Shown here one piece after another: positions 8,322 through 16,693 of a stretch of DNA of 35,043 nt. The stretch comes from a virus, in IMG/VR virus record IMGVR_UViG_3300011116_000846, positions 1 through 35,043 of that record; one strand, 5' to 3'. The notes under the pieces are model-generated. The model saw nothing but the letters and a program-made list of their open reading frames with translations, had not been told where the DNA came from and made no database searches. The translations under genes were made by a program, and so were the position numbers. Position 1 is the first letter of the stretch. Each line of letters opens with the position of its first letter.

Positions 8322-8963
8322 TTAAAATTGTAAATTATTATTAAATCTGGCCTTTATTTTTTCTCTCGCTATATCATCATGATTCATTTTAGACCAAAAC
8401 ATAACTCCCAAAGTTTTACGATTCATTCCGGCTGTTATCTCTGGAAACCCGTGCCACGAGTATTCACTACATTTGAAAACATTTAAACGATTAAACTTAT
8501 ATGGTATACGTGTATGATTTTCACCATCGTGTAATCTAATATCAAAAGATTCATCAAACTCTTCGGATAAACAAAGTATGGCGCTATACTCTCGTTTCCA
8601 ATCGCTATGTAATCCATGAACTTCAGCATCAATATGCATTCCCAAAAACCCCCCCTCATTGTTAGAATTAGGAGTTATCATCATCCCCCCACCATAATGT
8701 GTTAAATCAGGAAAAGCCATTGTGGTTAATCCATTAAATGCCTTATTTGGGTCAAAATTTGTTGCTATATAATCCAAACAAAGCGCCGCAGGTAATGGTA
8801 AGTTTTCTCTACCCAATTTAGAACAATATTGAATCTGATTGTGGCTAGCATCATATTTAACCCAATCCATACCATAATCGAAGCTATTAGCCGCAGCTCG
8901 TACTAACGCTTCGGATGGAATAAAATTATCTATTGATAGATGTGGTATTCTACATTTATTCAT
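8322..8963 (-). CDS. 2-oxoglutarate/Fe(II)-dependent oxygenase, prolyl-hydroxylase-like
   Basis: This protein has 213 residues. The iron-binding HxD is in LGMHIDAEVHG at about residues 107-117. The distal histidine is in EYSWHGFPEI at about 167-176, and the 2-oxoglutarate-binding arginine is in RKTLGVMFW soon after. RLHDGENHTRIPYKFNRLNVFKC between them is the usual major sheet of 2OG-FeII_Oxy_3 proteins. Such enzymes hydroxylate proline, lysine or small molecules. T4-like phages of marine hosts often carry them, and their targets are mostly unknown. Here it lies among sugar-nucleotide genes, so hydroxylation of a sugar or of a protein glycosylation site is possible. Confidence 0.8.
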   Translation of the reverse strand: MNKCRIPHLSIDNFIPSEALVRAAANSFDYGMDWVKYDASHNQIQYCSKLGRENLPLPAALCLDYIATNFDPNKAFNGLTTMAFPDLTHYGGGMMITPNSNNEGGFLGMHIDAEVHGLHSDWKREYSAILCLSEEFDESFDIRLHDGENHTRIPYKFNRLNVFKCSEYSWHGFPEITAGMNRKTLGVMFWSKMNHDDIAREKIKARFNNNLQF

Positions 8964-9384
8964 ATTTTAAATTATTTAGTTGTTGTTTAATTTTTAAAAA
9001 CTCATCAAAGTCATTTATATAATCCTTCTCATCATAATGTGTACTGCACAATGATATTAATACAGCATTATTAGAGTGATATATTTGTTCATCCCATATT
9101 AAATTTGGTATGTAAATAGCATCTCCGCTGGATAAAACATAATTATTTTGGTCTCTACCATCATGTAACTTTACTGTTATTTCTCCATTAAGACACACAA
9201 TTAGCTGTTTTGTTTTATAATGTGCGTGCTTTCCACGTATTTGATTATCAGTTACATTACATACAAAAAAGGTGCGTTTGGGTTTAAATGGTATTGTATT
9301 ATCAAATTCTATAGGTAGTAAATTACCATTTGATTCGATAAACTGACGTAGCTTAAATATCAATACATTATTTAGTGTAATCAT
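8956..9384 (-). CDS. FdtA/WxcM-type cupin, dTDP-4-keto-6-deoxyglucose 3,4-ketoisomerase-like
   Basis: This protein has 142 residues, the family's usual length. It is a single cupin domain with the diagnostic RGKHAHYKTKQLIVCLNG at about residues 49-66 (family pattern R-G-x-HAH for the catalytic histidines). VKLHDGRDQNNYVLSSGDAIYIP and WDEQIYHSNNAVLISLCS follow. The C-terminal tail (HYDEKDYINDFDEFL) matches the typical 'yde.dYirdy.eFl' end of FdtA/QdtA enzymes. The reaction moves the keto group from C4 to C3 before transamination. It overlaps the next gene by 8 bases. No RmlA or RmlB homologue is in the window, so the dTDP-4-keto substrate would have to come from the host or from genes elsewhere. 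Confidence 0.87.
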   Translation of the reverse strand: MITLNNVLIFKLRQFIESNGNLLPIEFDNTIPFKPKRTFFVCNVTDNQIRGKHAHYKTKQLIVCLNGEITVKLHDGRDQNNYVLSSGDAIYIPNLIWDEQIYHSNNAVLISLCSTHYDEKDYINDFDEFLKIKQQLNNLKYE

Positions 9385-9387
9385 ATT

Positions 9388-9771
9388 TTATTTATTTATA
9401 GTATTCCAATTTTCATTAAAAGCTCCTACAGACGCACGTATTTCATCGTCTGGATTATATTTTTCAGTTAAATAGTATAGTAAAATTGAATTCGGCTCTA
9501 AAGCTTTATACCCATGATATATACCAGGCGTTATTTCTAATACACGTGGATTTTTATCAGATAAATATTCCCATTTAACCGTACCATCATCATATGCTAA
9601 TCCAACTTTAAAAGATCCTTTTAAGCAAATCCAATAATCGGTTTGTATATAATGTTTGTGCCATGCTACTATATGTTCTGTAGAATTAACATATGATATA
9701 TTAATTTGCCCATTAATATTTTTAAATACATCGAGCAATCTTTGTGCTCTATCATCTTCGTGAAATGTCAT
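9388..9771 (-). CDS. RmlC-like cupin, sugar-nucleotide epimerase-like
   Basis: This protein has 127 residues, shorter than true RmlC (about 180). It shows the cupin strands INISYVNSTEHIVAWHKHYI, TDYWICLKGSFKVGLAYDDG, PRVLEITPGIYHGYKALEP and SILLYYLTEKYNPDDEIR, all close to the RmlC core pattern 'r.lH.q', 'k.v.v..G...dv..D' and 'i..g..HGf...'. The N-terminal strand found in RmlC is missing, so it may be an isomerase or a non-catalytic sugar-binding cupin. It starts by ATGA overlap with a 17-codon reading frame (9768-9821). Confidence 0.7.
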   Translation of the reverse strand: MTFHEDDRAQRLLDVFKNINGQINISYVNSTEHIVAWHKHYIQTDYWICLKGSFKVGLAYDDGTVKWEYLSDKNPRVLEITPGIYHGYKALEPNSILLYYLTEKYNPDDEIRASVGAFNENWNTINK

Positions 9772-9821
9772 ATACTTTTATGTTTATCTAATGAGGATAA
9801 ATCTTTTTTTAAAATTTCCAT
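9768..9821 (-). CDS. Possible 17-residue leader peptide before the RmlC-like cupin
   Basis: A 17-codon frame (MEILKKDLSSLDKHKSI) starts 8 bases after the C-methyltransferase stop and ends in ATGA, overlapping the start of the cupin. This is the same coupling used across the island, so it may be a translated spacer that carries ribosomes to the cupin, or the remnant of a lost gene end. No Shine-Dalgarno is visible. It is too short to identify and could be chance in A/T-rich DNA. Confidence 0.25.
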   Translation of the reverse strand: MEILKKDLSSLDKHKSI

Positions 9822-9828
9822 AATTTTT

Positions 9829-11028
9829 TTAAATAAATTTTACAATTGGTACATGTGTTATAAATTTACCACCTCGATTTATAAATATGTGTTCTTTTTT
9901 CATAATTTCATCAGCAAAATTCCAAGCTCCTAAATAAACTATATTTACATCTTTATCAATACCCGAACTCGATCTGATTGGTATATGAGATCCAGGTGTT
10001 AATTTACCAATTTTTTCCGGCGTAGTATCTATAACATACTCAATTAAATCCGGTGTAATTCCACAATAATTAAATACTGTAGTAGATTTAGATGTAGCTC
10101 CGTAACTAATAACTTTCTTCCCCAAACGTTTACATGTATTTAATAATTCAATCAAATCTAATTTAGATTGTTCAACTTTTGAAGCAAACTTTACAAATGT
10201 TTGAAACTCAGTAAGTCCCAATATTTTTTCAAATTCTATATTTGATTCTACCGATTTATCAATTATTTTTACATCACATGTACGCTGAACCCAAATTCTA
10301 TTTGATCCACCATGTACATTTGTATTATCCACATTAATTATTGTTAAATTATTACGTTCAAGTATATTTTTAAGAGCTATTACCGAAAATATATGTGGGT
10401 GTTCATCATATATTTGATCATATGAATTAGTATTAATCATTTGTGCCAAAGAGGGATCTTCAAAAATAAAAACCCCATTTTCAGATAGTAAATTAAATAC
10501 AGCATTAAATGTTTGGTCTAAATCTGGTATATGACACATACAATTAGCAGCGAATATCAAGTCCATTTTACCGAATTCATTTTTTATTTTATTGGATAAA
10601 TTTAATGTCCAAAACTCTGGGTATGTTTTATATCCCATTGCATTGGTTTCATTGGCAAAATTTAAACATGGTTCAACAGCATATGTCGTTGACTGATTCC
10701 AATTACGTATAAATACCCCATCGTTACTACCAATTTCTAAAACTTTAATATTATTACGTTTATAAAATGGATATTGTGGTAGCTTTAACTTTAAATAGTC
10801 ACTAAATTCACTAAAATGATTTAACATTGTTTTAGACATCGAACCTCGATATGTATAATTTTCATTAAACATCATAGGAGCATCTACATATTCCATGTGC
10901 GTAATCAGTTTGGTATCAATATCAAATCCAACACTTAAATTATAAAAAAACTCCTTTCCAATATCAACACTATCAATAAAACGATTGGCAATTGGTTGTT
11001 TACCCAAATCTAAAAATTTTTTTTTCAT
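9829..11028 (-). CDS. Sugar C-methyltransferase (Methyltransf_13/14 type)
   Basis: This protein has 399 residues. The SAM-binding motif VLEIGSNDGVFIRNW is at about residues 95-109. The family-specific block FEDPSLAQMI, then YDQIYDEHPHIFSV and VHGGSNRIWVQ, matches the 'yhEH..ylS...l' and 'hGGS.R' catalytic region. The C-terminal domain (KKVISYGATSKSTTVFNYCG, DTTPEKIGKLTPGSHIPI, VYLGAWNFADEI) is the C-methyltransferase C-terminal domain. Family members (TylC3/NovU) methylate C3 or C5 of dTDP-4-keto sugars to give branched sugars. The N-terminal zinc-binding region is reduced: it keeps FLDLGKQPIANRF but lacks the usual cysteines. It is translated after an FkbM methyltransferase (4-base overlap). 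Confidence 0.85.
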   Translation of the reverse strand: MKKKFLDLGKQPIANRFIDSVDIGKEFFYNLSVGFDIDTKLITHMEYVDAPMMFNENYTYRGSMSKTMLNHFSEFSDYLKLKLPQYPFYKRNNIKVLEIGSNDGVFIRNWNQSTTYAVEPCLNFANETNAMGYKTYPEFWTLNLSNKIKNEFGKMDLIFAANCMCHIPDLDQTFNAVFNLLSENGVFIFEDPSLAQMINTNSYDQIYDEHPHIFSVIALKNILERNNLTIINVDNTNVHGGSNRIWVQRTCDVKIIDKSVESNIEFEKILGLTEFQTFVKFASKVEQSKLDLIELLNTCKRLGKKVISYGATSKSTTVFNYCGITPDLIEYVIDTTPEKIGKLTPGSHIPIRSSSGIDKDVNIVYLGAWNFADEIMKKEHIFINRGGKFITHVPIVKFI

Positions 11029-11672
11029 AAACTATTTTTTTTAAATACTAAATCTTTTTGAACAATTTCACTTTCTCTATAATGCTCTCCTATTGTAATA
11101 AATTCTTCAAATCCAAAATTTTTCATAAATAAAATTACATCATTATATGAAGGTGCATTTTCGTTTAAATCAACTAACGATACTTCAAGTATTATGTATT
11201 GTGCCTTACTACAAATATGCTTACCACCAATTAAAATGTCTAATTCAGAGCCCTGTGTATCTAACTTAATTAAATCAAATTGTGTAGTATTATCAAAAAT
11301 TTCATCTAATATTTGCAATTTTTTTGGTATTGCTGCTACTAAATTTGGAATATCCCAGTAGGCAAGTTCTTTATAATAAGAAGCTCCTTCGGTATGGGGT
11401 TTGTCTTTACGGGTATAAAATAATACATCTCTAACAGAATTTCCTAAAGTAGCTATTAAATAACCATCATCAGTAAAAGATGTCAAATTTTTTAATATTG
11501 GTTCATGACACTCATTAGCTTCTATCATAAATATAGGAACATCTACCCATACACTTTTAGCCCATTTATAGAACTGTCCTGTATGTGCTCCTATATCTAA
11601 TATTTTATTGGGTTTAAATCCGATTGAATTTAAATCGAACAACCGCATTGATTCACCATTTTTATATGCCAT
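11025..11672 (-). CDS. FkbM-family methyltransferase
   Basis: This protein has 215 residues. ILDIGAHTGQFYKW at about residues 24-37 is the SAM-binding loop, and MIEANECHEPIL ends strand 2. FDLIKLDTQGSELDIL at about 136-151 is the signature KlDtqGsE of FkbM O-methyltransferases. It is followed by AQYIILEVSLVDLNENAP. Family members methylate sugar or polyketide hydroxyls and are common in capsule and O-antigen clusters. It lies between a DUF5672 glycosyltransferase and the C-methyltransferase, so sugar methylation is the likely role. Confidence 0.88.
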   Translation of the reverse strand: MAYKNGESMRLFDLNSIGFKPNKILDIGAHTGQFYKWAKSVWVDVPIFMIEANECHEPILKNLTSFTDDGYLIATLGNSVRDVLFYTRKDKPHTEGASYYKELAYWDIPNLVAAIPKKLQILDEIFDNTTQFDLIKLDTQGSELDILIGGKHICSKAQYIILEVSLVDLNENAPSYNDVILFMKNFGFEEFITIGEHYRESEIVQKDLVFKKNSL

Positions 11673-11682
11673 ATATTTAAAT

Positions 11683-12414
11683 TTATTGTAAGTTTTTTAA
11701 AATTTCTACTTCTGGACAAACATTTTTGATATCTTCAAAATATTTTCCCTGTCCCTTATTAACATTCATAACCCATGGTTTATGAAAACCAAATGGTTTC
11801 TCCATATTTAATGGCGCTTGATACCCACAATCAATAGAAAATGTAATAACATCTTTTACTGTGGGTATATTAGTAATGCACGAGCTAAAAAAATAATCTT
11901 CGCATGGATTACCACCATTATCTAAATATTTTTGCAACTTATTTTTAATAATATTTAACATAAATTCTTTTTTTCTTAGTGACAGTCCACCATTCATTAC
12001 CCAGTTATATTTTGACTCCATCGGATATAAATTTTTTCCCCAATAACCACCAATATAATCAAATTGCTCAAAGTCTGAAATTTTATATTTTGAATTTATA
12101 CATAATATTGAATCGCATTGAAATGTTAGAATTAAATCTCCACACACTCTATTCCAATAATTTTCTGAAAGTAAAAGCTTACTGCTATCTTGTTGTGTTA
12201 TGCTTTCAAAATTTAAATTTGTTAATATTATACGGTTTTTATTATTAAACAATAGTTCATTACTATCAATAGTACTTAAAATATAATCTTTATTCAATGT
12301 CCCATGCATTATTTGTATCCTCCAATCAATCGGAAGAACTGTAATAGCGTTACATAAAACATATTCTAATGCATTATGTTTTCTGGTTTCTAAAATTACT
12401 GCAACTTTATTCAT
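11683..12414 (-). CDS. DUF5672-type glycosyltransferase
   Basis: This protein has 243 residues. The core ILTFQCDSILCINSKYKISDFEQFDYIGGYW, then MNGGLSLRKKEFML and CEDYFFSSCI, matches DUF5672 proteins. These have a GT-A-like donor site ('fQ.Dsil' in place of DxD), a 'GNGGlSLR' acceptor loop and an 'EDvff' catalytic region. They are found in capsule, O-antigen and viral glycan clusters. Donor and acceptor are unknown. It abuts the methyltransferase upstream (no gap) and lies 10 bases from the FkbM gene downstream. Confidence 0.78.
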   Translation of the reverse strand: MNKVAVILETRKHNALEYVLCNAITVLPIDWRIQIMHGTLNKDYILSTIDSNELLFNNKNRIILTNLNFESITQQDSSKLLLSENYWNRVCGDLILTFQCDSILCINSKYKISDFEQFDYIGGYWGKNLYPMESKYNWVMNGGLSLRKKEFMLNIIKNKLQKYLDNGGNPCEDYFFSSCITNIPTVKDVITFSIDCGYQAPLNMEKPFGFHKPWVMNVNKGQGKYFEDIKNVCPEVEILKNLQ

Positions 12415-13119
12415 TTATTTTTTTTTTATGAAAGATATTAAACTAGGCCATATAAAATTTTTATATCCACTAACGCCTATTTCAGTAACACACGATTCAA
12501 TATTTCTTTTTATATTATCTATATCACTTTTATATAAATATTTAGTTTCTAAAATTTTGTTATTATTATTAGAAAATTCGTTCAATAAATCAGTAGTTAA
12601 TGTATCTCCCGGTTCAATTACTTCATAGCCATATAACGTTTTCCATTGACCGCTACATGAATGTAAATCTTCAATAACATAATATCCGTTAGGTTTAACT
12701 AAACTAAACAAATGTTTTAGAGAAATTTGTTGTTGCTTCATAGTATGTCCCCCATCATCTATAATAATATCAAAATTTTCTCCATACAATTCTTTAAATT
12801 TATTCAAATCGTTTGAATTTTCTTGACTACCCTTAAATAATACAGATCTATTTAAATTATTACATTTTTTTTGCAGCTCTTTGAATTCGGATACATAGTT
12901 TGACCGATCTAATTCATTAAATACATCTATCCCATATACAGTTGCATTTGGAAAATATTCTAACCACATTCTATGAGATTTACCAGTTTCTACACCTATT
13001 TCTAAAATTTTTGTTACATTTAAACGAATCGAATCAAACCTACTTTCGTAATGTTTAATATATCCTAAATCAAATTTATCAGCTTTATATTCAATAGATA
13101 ATTCTTGTAATGTTTTCAT
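12415..13119 (-). CDS. Macrocin/mycinamicin O-methyltransferase-like SAM methyltransferase
   Basis: This protein has 234 residues. The start (ELSIEYKADKFDLGYIKHYESRFD) and ILEIGVETGKSHRMWLEYFPNATVYGIDV at about residues 38-66 match macrolide-sugar O-methyltransferases of the MycE/TylF group ('YeADK...h.Y...y', 'iLEiGv..G.S..mW..yfp.a.i.GiD'). FDIIIDDGGHTMKQQQISL at about 115-133 provides the metal-binding acidic and histidine residues. It probably O-methylates a sugar. The stop of the carbamoyltransferase gene overlaps its ATG (TAATG, 1 base), and its end abuts the DUF5672 gene. Confidence 0.8.
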   Translation of the reverse strand: MKTLQELSIEYKADKFDLGYIKHYESRFDSIRLNVTKILEIGVETGKSHRMWLEYFPNATVYGIDVFNELDRSNYVSEFKELQKKCNNLNRSVLFKGSQENSNDLNKFKELYGENFDIIIDDGGHTMKQQQISLKHLFSLVKPNGYYVIEDLHSCSGQWKTLYGYEVIEPGDTLTTDLLNEFSNNNNKILETKYLYKSDIDNIKRNIESCVTEIGVSGYKNFIWPSLISFIKKK

Positions 13120-14747
13120 TATTTTTTCTTTAAAAGTAAATTAATATCCGTAAAATACAAATAATCTATATTAGTATTTAAAAAACAATTAATAGCATGG
13201 TACGGAGTTTCTACAATTGGTTCTCTATCATTAAAACTCGTATTTAATACAATCGGTACTCCTGTTTTATTTTTAAATTTTTTAATAAAATTGTAATACC
13301 ATTTATTACTTTCTTCAGTAACGGTTTGTAATCTGGCAGTGCCATCAAAATGAACCACCGCTGGCACCAAATGTTTTTTATCTTCATTAAATGGTATTGC
13401 AAAGCTCATATAAGGACTATCAATATCATATTTAAACCATTTATTAACATCTTCACGTAAAATAGAAGGTGCAAACGGTCTGAACCATTGGCGATGTTTT
13501 ATTTTTTTATTAACAATATCTTTTGTTTCAATATATCTGGGATCTGCAATAATACTTCTATTGCCCAATGCCCGACGACCTGATTCCGATTTTCCTCCAA
13601 ATACAGAAACTATTTTTTTATTTATTAAAGCATCTACTACAAAATCATCAGATGCTTTTTCTATATAAATTTTATCTTTAAAAAATTCTATACAATTTAA
13701 TATATCTTTTGTAGAATACAAATATCCTAAATACGGAGTTTGATTTTGAGTATTATTATATATTCTTGGATTATTTAATACATGGTGCCACAAATATCTA
13801 GACGAACCTAATGATAATCCACCATCATATGGCACAGGGTCACAAAATACATTTATACCAGGAAACCAATCAAATATTTTTCCCATAGCAATACAATTTA
13901 AACTAACTCCGCCCGACATACATAGATTTTTTGGATTATATTTATCAATGTATTTTTTTAAAATATTCCTAATTAGAATTTCTGTTTCTTGTTGTAACGA
14001 AGCTGCAATATCAAAACAATTTTGTTCATTACTATCAGCTTCTTTTTTAAGAAATTCATAATCAGTTGGACCCCAATTTATGTGAGTAGTTAAATCATGT
14101 ATATTTTTAAAATATTCCTTATATTTATTAGGATTTCCTAAAGCAGCCATTCCCATTACCGTTCCGGCTTGATCACCTTGAGGAGATCTCCATGTACCTA
14201 AACCGAATATTTTACTTGTAACATTTGCCCAATAAAATCCGATATTAACATAGGTGGATGAAATAAAATCTACTGGTTCAATTTTATTTTCCTTTCCTAT
14301 CCAAATAGTAGTACAAGTTTTAAAGCTACCATTAGCTTCTCGATCTATATGACTTTTATGATGAGGACTGCCATCGGTATAATCTAAGCCCCCACCATCA
14401 ATAGTAACAATTAAAGCTTCATTAAAATTACTAGTAAAAAATGCATTTGCTGCGTGCCCCTGATGGTGGCCGGTTATATATGATATACCTCCTCTATCTT
14501 CTGCAATTTTTTCTAATTTATTATATGAATCCATATAATTATTTAATTGCATACCACCCCCCCTGTGAGTAGTTATATGAGTAAAATTAGAAAAATCCGG
14601 ATCTTTCTCTATAAATGCATCCATTGAATTTTCTGTAGCATTTTTTCGTCTAGTATATCTTTCTAATTCTATATGTACTTTCGGTATTCCGTTTTCTATT
14701 ATTGAATACGATGAATCGTGACCGCTATGGAAACCTGCTATTTTCAT
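13119..14747 (-). CDS. NodU/CmcH-type carbamoyltransferase
   Basis: This 542-residue protein is complete. MKIAGFHSGHDSSYSIIENG, ITGHHQGHAANAF (metal-binding histidines) and LIVTIDGGGLDY form the N-terminal Kae1-like ATPase domain. LCMSGGVSLNCIAMGKI and DPVPYDGGLSLGSSRY complete it. ESGRRALGNRSIIADPR, RPFAPSIL, SPYMSF, DGTARLQTV and VLNTSFNDREPIVETP form the YrdC-like carbamoyl-transfer domain. The enzyme makes carbamoyl-AMP from carbamoyl phosphate and ATP, then carbamoylates a hydroxyl, usually on a sugar. All key blocks look intact, so it is likely active. Its neighbours (glycosyltransferases, methyltransferases) suggest a carbamoylated glycan. Confidence 0.92.
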   Translation of the reverse strand: MKIAGFHSGHDSSYSIIENGIPKVHIELERYTRRKNATENSMDAFIEKDPDFSNFTHITTHRGGGMQLNNYMDSYNKLEKIAEDRGGISYITGHHQGHAANAFFTSNFNEALIVTIDGGGLDYTDGSPHHKSHIDREANGSFKTCTTIWIGKENKIEPVDFISSTYVNIGFYWANVTSKIFGLGTWRSPQGDQAGTVMGMAALGNPNKYKEYFKNIHDLTTHINWGPTDYEFLKKEADSNEQNCFDIAASLQQETEILIRNILKKYIDKYNPKNLCMSGGVSLNCIAMGKIFDWFPGINVFCDPVPYDGGLSLGSSRYLWHHVLNNPRIYNNTQNQTPYLGYLYSTKDILNCIEFFKDKIYIEKASDDFVVDALINKKIVSVFGGKSESGRRALGNRSIIADPRYIETKDIVNKKIKHRQWFRPFAPSILREDVNKWFKYDIDSPYMSFAIPFNEDKKHLVPAVVHFDGTARLQTVTEESNKWYYNFIKKFKNKTGVPIVLNTSFNDREPIVETPYHAINCFLNTNIDYLYFTDINLLLKKK

Positions 14748-14757
14748 ATTGTTATTT

Positions 14758-15501
14758 TTAAAATTCTAAATAATGTTTTTGTACATTTTCGTGTCCTAAA
14801 TGTAAAATAATTTCATTTTTACATCCAACAAATCCATTACCTACACCCCATTGAATAGGCATAGAATATGGGTAAATTCCCGTTTCCCATGCAGCTCTAC
14901 TCATGTGTAATGGCGCCCTCACATGTTTATGTTTATTTGACATTTGGATACTCATTTCTTCTAAATACCTTCGTGCCCTATCATTTGATGTATCAAAACT
15001 AGTCCACCATAAATCATATGTTAAGATATTTCCTAAACTTTCATCTTCGCCTATATGATAATCTCCATTATTACCTCTAGTATATATAGAATCTACTTTT
15101 ACTAATTGCCGTTCATTCGTAGGAACGCAAATACCAAACTTTTTAGTTATGGGTAATAATGTTCGTACTTGATCTCCTGTAAACATTAAATCAGAATCCA
15201 TAGATATTGCAATATCCGCTTTTGAATCAAGTAAACCACGCGTTTGATAATAATCGCAACAAAACCATCCCCAATATTTATGTTTTCGATCAAATGGTGT
15301 GGAATTTTCGCTTACTAAACGTATTTCTATATCAGAATACATATTAGATAAATATGTTTGATCAGTATATAATACTATTTTAGCATCTGGAAAATATTGT
15401 TTAACTGAGCTATATGTAGGGTCTAATCTAGACATATTAAATTCTAAATTATTATTGTTTTTCCTTGGGCCGAATTCGGCAAATATAATTTCAACTTTCA
15501 T
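14758..15501 (-). CDS. Putative GT-A glycosyltransferase
   Basis: This protein has 247 residues. The DxD motif is in IAISMDSDLMFTGD at about residues 97-110, after KYWGWFCCDYYQTRGLL. The C-terminal part (YPYSMPIQWGVGNGFVGCKNE) carries a glycine-rich loop where GT-A enzymes hold the acceptor, and a final HLGHENV supplies a metal-binding histidine. I do not recognise a named family. It overlaps the GT9 gene upstream by 4 bases and the two may act in sequence. Confidence 0.65.
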   Translation of the reverse strand: MKVEIIFAEFGPRKNNNNLEFNMSRLDPTYSSVKQYFPDAKIVLYTDQTYLSNMYSDIEIRLVSENSTPFDRKHKYWGWFCCDYYQTRGLLDSKADIAISMDSDLMFTGDQVRTLLPITKKFGICVPTNERQLVKVDSIYTRGNNGDYHIGEDESLGNILTYDLWWTSFDTSNDRARRYLEEMSIQMSNKHKHVRAPLHMSRAAWETGIYPYSMPIQWGVGNGFVGCKNEIILHLGHENVQKHYLEF

Positions 15502-16622
15502 AATGTAATTAATTTTTTCATTTGACTATAAACATCTTCTGCGGTAATTAAACTCATACATTTTGTATCATAAGGACATTTAAATTGATTATGGCACATT
15601 AAACATTCAAGCTCTTCACGAACCATTTTAATTCCTAACCCAAATAAATCTGTTTCTTTATAAGGTCCCATACCAAAAAATGCAATAATTTTTTTACTCA
15701 ATGAAATTGCTACATGCAAAGCCATAGTATCGCTAGTAACTATAATATCGCATAAGTCTATTAGATGACAAAACTCTTTAATATTATATTCTTCCGTAGT
15801 ATTAATAATTTTATTAGAATTAAATGTATCATATAAATTTTTATTTCTTTCTCGCTCTGATTTAGCTCCTGTTAAAATAATTCTATTATGATTATCTAAT
15901 AATAATAACTCAATTAATTTTTGATAACCTTCATATGTCCATTTTTTACTCGGATATATTGGACCGCAGCCTGTATTTAAAATTATAATACATTCTTTTG
16001 GCTGTATATTATACTTTTCATAAAATTTTTCTTTAAACAATAAACTTTCACTCTTATCTAAAAATAAATTAGGTTTTTCATGTTCATAATTTAATTTCGA
16101 AATATCAAATAGCATTTCAATGTATGTTTTTATATTAGTACGTTTAGCCCCCCAATTGTCCAAACAAATATTATATTGATATTCAGCTTCTTTATTTAAA
16201 GGAACAACCTTACCATCAGCGGACATACCATATCCCAATTTTTCATTAGAATTGAGTAACATTATTATAGAGTTAGCTCTAGCATCTTTATCTAAATTAA
16301 TAATAATATCAAACTTTTGAGGTTGTAATATACGAATATTTTCTTCAGTATATGGTATTATATTATTAATAAATATATTGTTTTCTAAAGACCATTTGTG
16401 CTCAAAATCTACAACCCACGATAGCTCGCAATTTGGATATTTTTTTTTAATACCTTCTGCAATAGGAGTGCTACGAATTACATCACCCAACGCATCCAAT
16501 TTGATTATTAAAATTCTTTTATCGTAGGGATTAAAGTGATTACATATTTTACAATCCCACGATTTATCAATCCAATAGTATTTGCAAGGCCTATCCCCCT
16601 TAAAATAGCGACATGATATCAT
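15498..16622 (-). CDS. GT9 heptosyltransferase-like glycosyltransferase with cysteine-rich ends
   Basis: This protein has 374 residues. An N-terminal cysteine cluster (CRYFKGDRPC, CKICNHF) precedes the GT9 start ILIIKLDALGDVIRSTPIAEGI at about residues 38-59. ILNTGCGPIYPSKKWTYEGYQKL and ILTGAKSERERN lie in the C-terminal Rossmann domain. VTSDTMALHVAISLSKKIIAFFGMGP is the GT9 donor-binding block. A second cysteine group near the C-terminus (CLMCHNQFKCPYDTKC) may pair with the first to bind zinc. GT9 enzymes move ADP-heptose to LPS core. HldE- and HldD-like genes lie just upstream, which fits heptose transfer. It is preceded by the only clear promoter-like site in the island. Confidence 0.87.
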   Translation of the reverse strand: MISCRYFKGDRPCKYYWIDKSWDCKICNHFNPYDKRILIIKLDALGDVIRSTPIAEGIKKKYPNCELSWVVDFEHKWSLENNIFINNIIPYTEENIRILQPQKFDIIINLDKDARANSIIMLLNSNEKLGYGMSADGKVVPLNKEAEYQYNICLDNWGAKRTNIKTYIEMLFDISKLNYEHEKPNLFLDKSESLLFKEKFYEKYNIQPKECIIILNTGCGPIYPSKKWTYEGYQKLIELLLLDNHNRIILTGAKSERERNKNLYDTFNSNKIINTTEEYNIKEFCHLIDLCDIIVTSDTMALHVAISLSKKIIAFFGMGPYKETDLFGLGIKMVREELECLMCHNQFKCPYDTKCMSLITAEDVYSQMKKLITL

Positions 16623-16645
16623 TTTAATTTTATATTTTAATTTAT

Positions 16646-16676
16646 CAAATATACAAAATAATTTTTATATTTCAAA
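16646..16676 (-). promoter_or_regulatory. Bacteroidota-type promoter upstream of the GT9 gene
   Basis: In the 71-base gap between two gene groups (16623-16693), the minus strand reads TTTG (16673-16676), 19 bases, then TATATTTG (16646-16653). This fits the Bacteroidota housekeeping consensus TTTG / 19-ish bases / TAnnTTTG. The predicted transcript would start a few bases downstream, leaving a leader of roughly 20 bases before the ATG at 16622. The gap is almost all A/T, so a chance match is possible, but both elements and the spacing agree. It is not a T4 late promoter (TATAAATA). Confidence 0.55.
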
Positions 16677-16693
16677 ACTTTATATCTTTAATT

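Noticed and set aside
9393-9400. T4 late promoter TATAAATA on the minus strand, 9 bases before a start codon
   Set aside because: It lies so close to the ATG that the transcript would have almost no leader, and such octamers are expected by chance in A/T-rich DNA; another copy lies inside a gene at 3989-3996.
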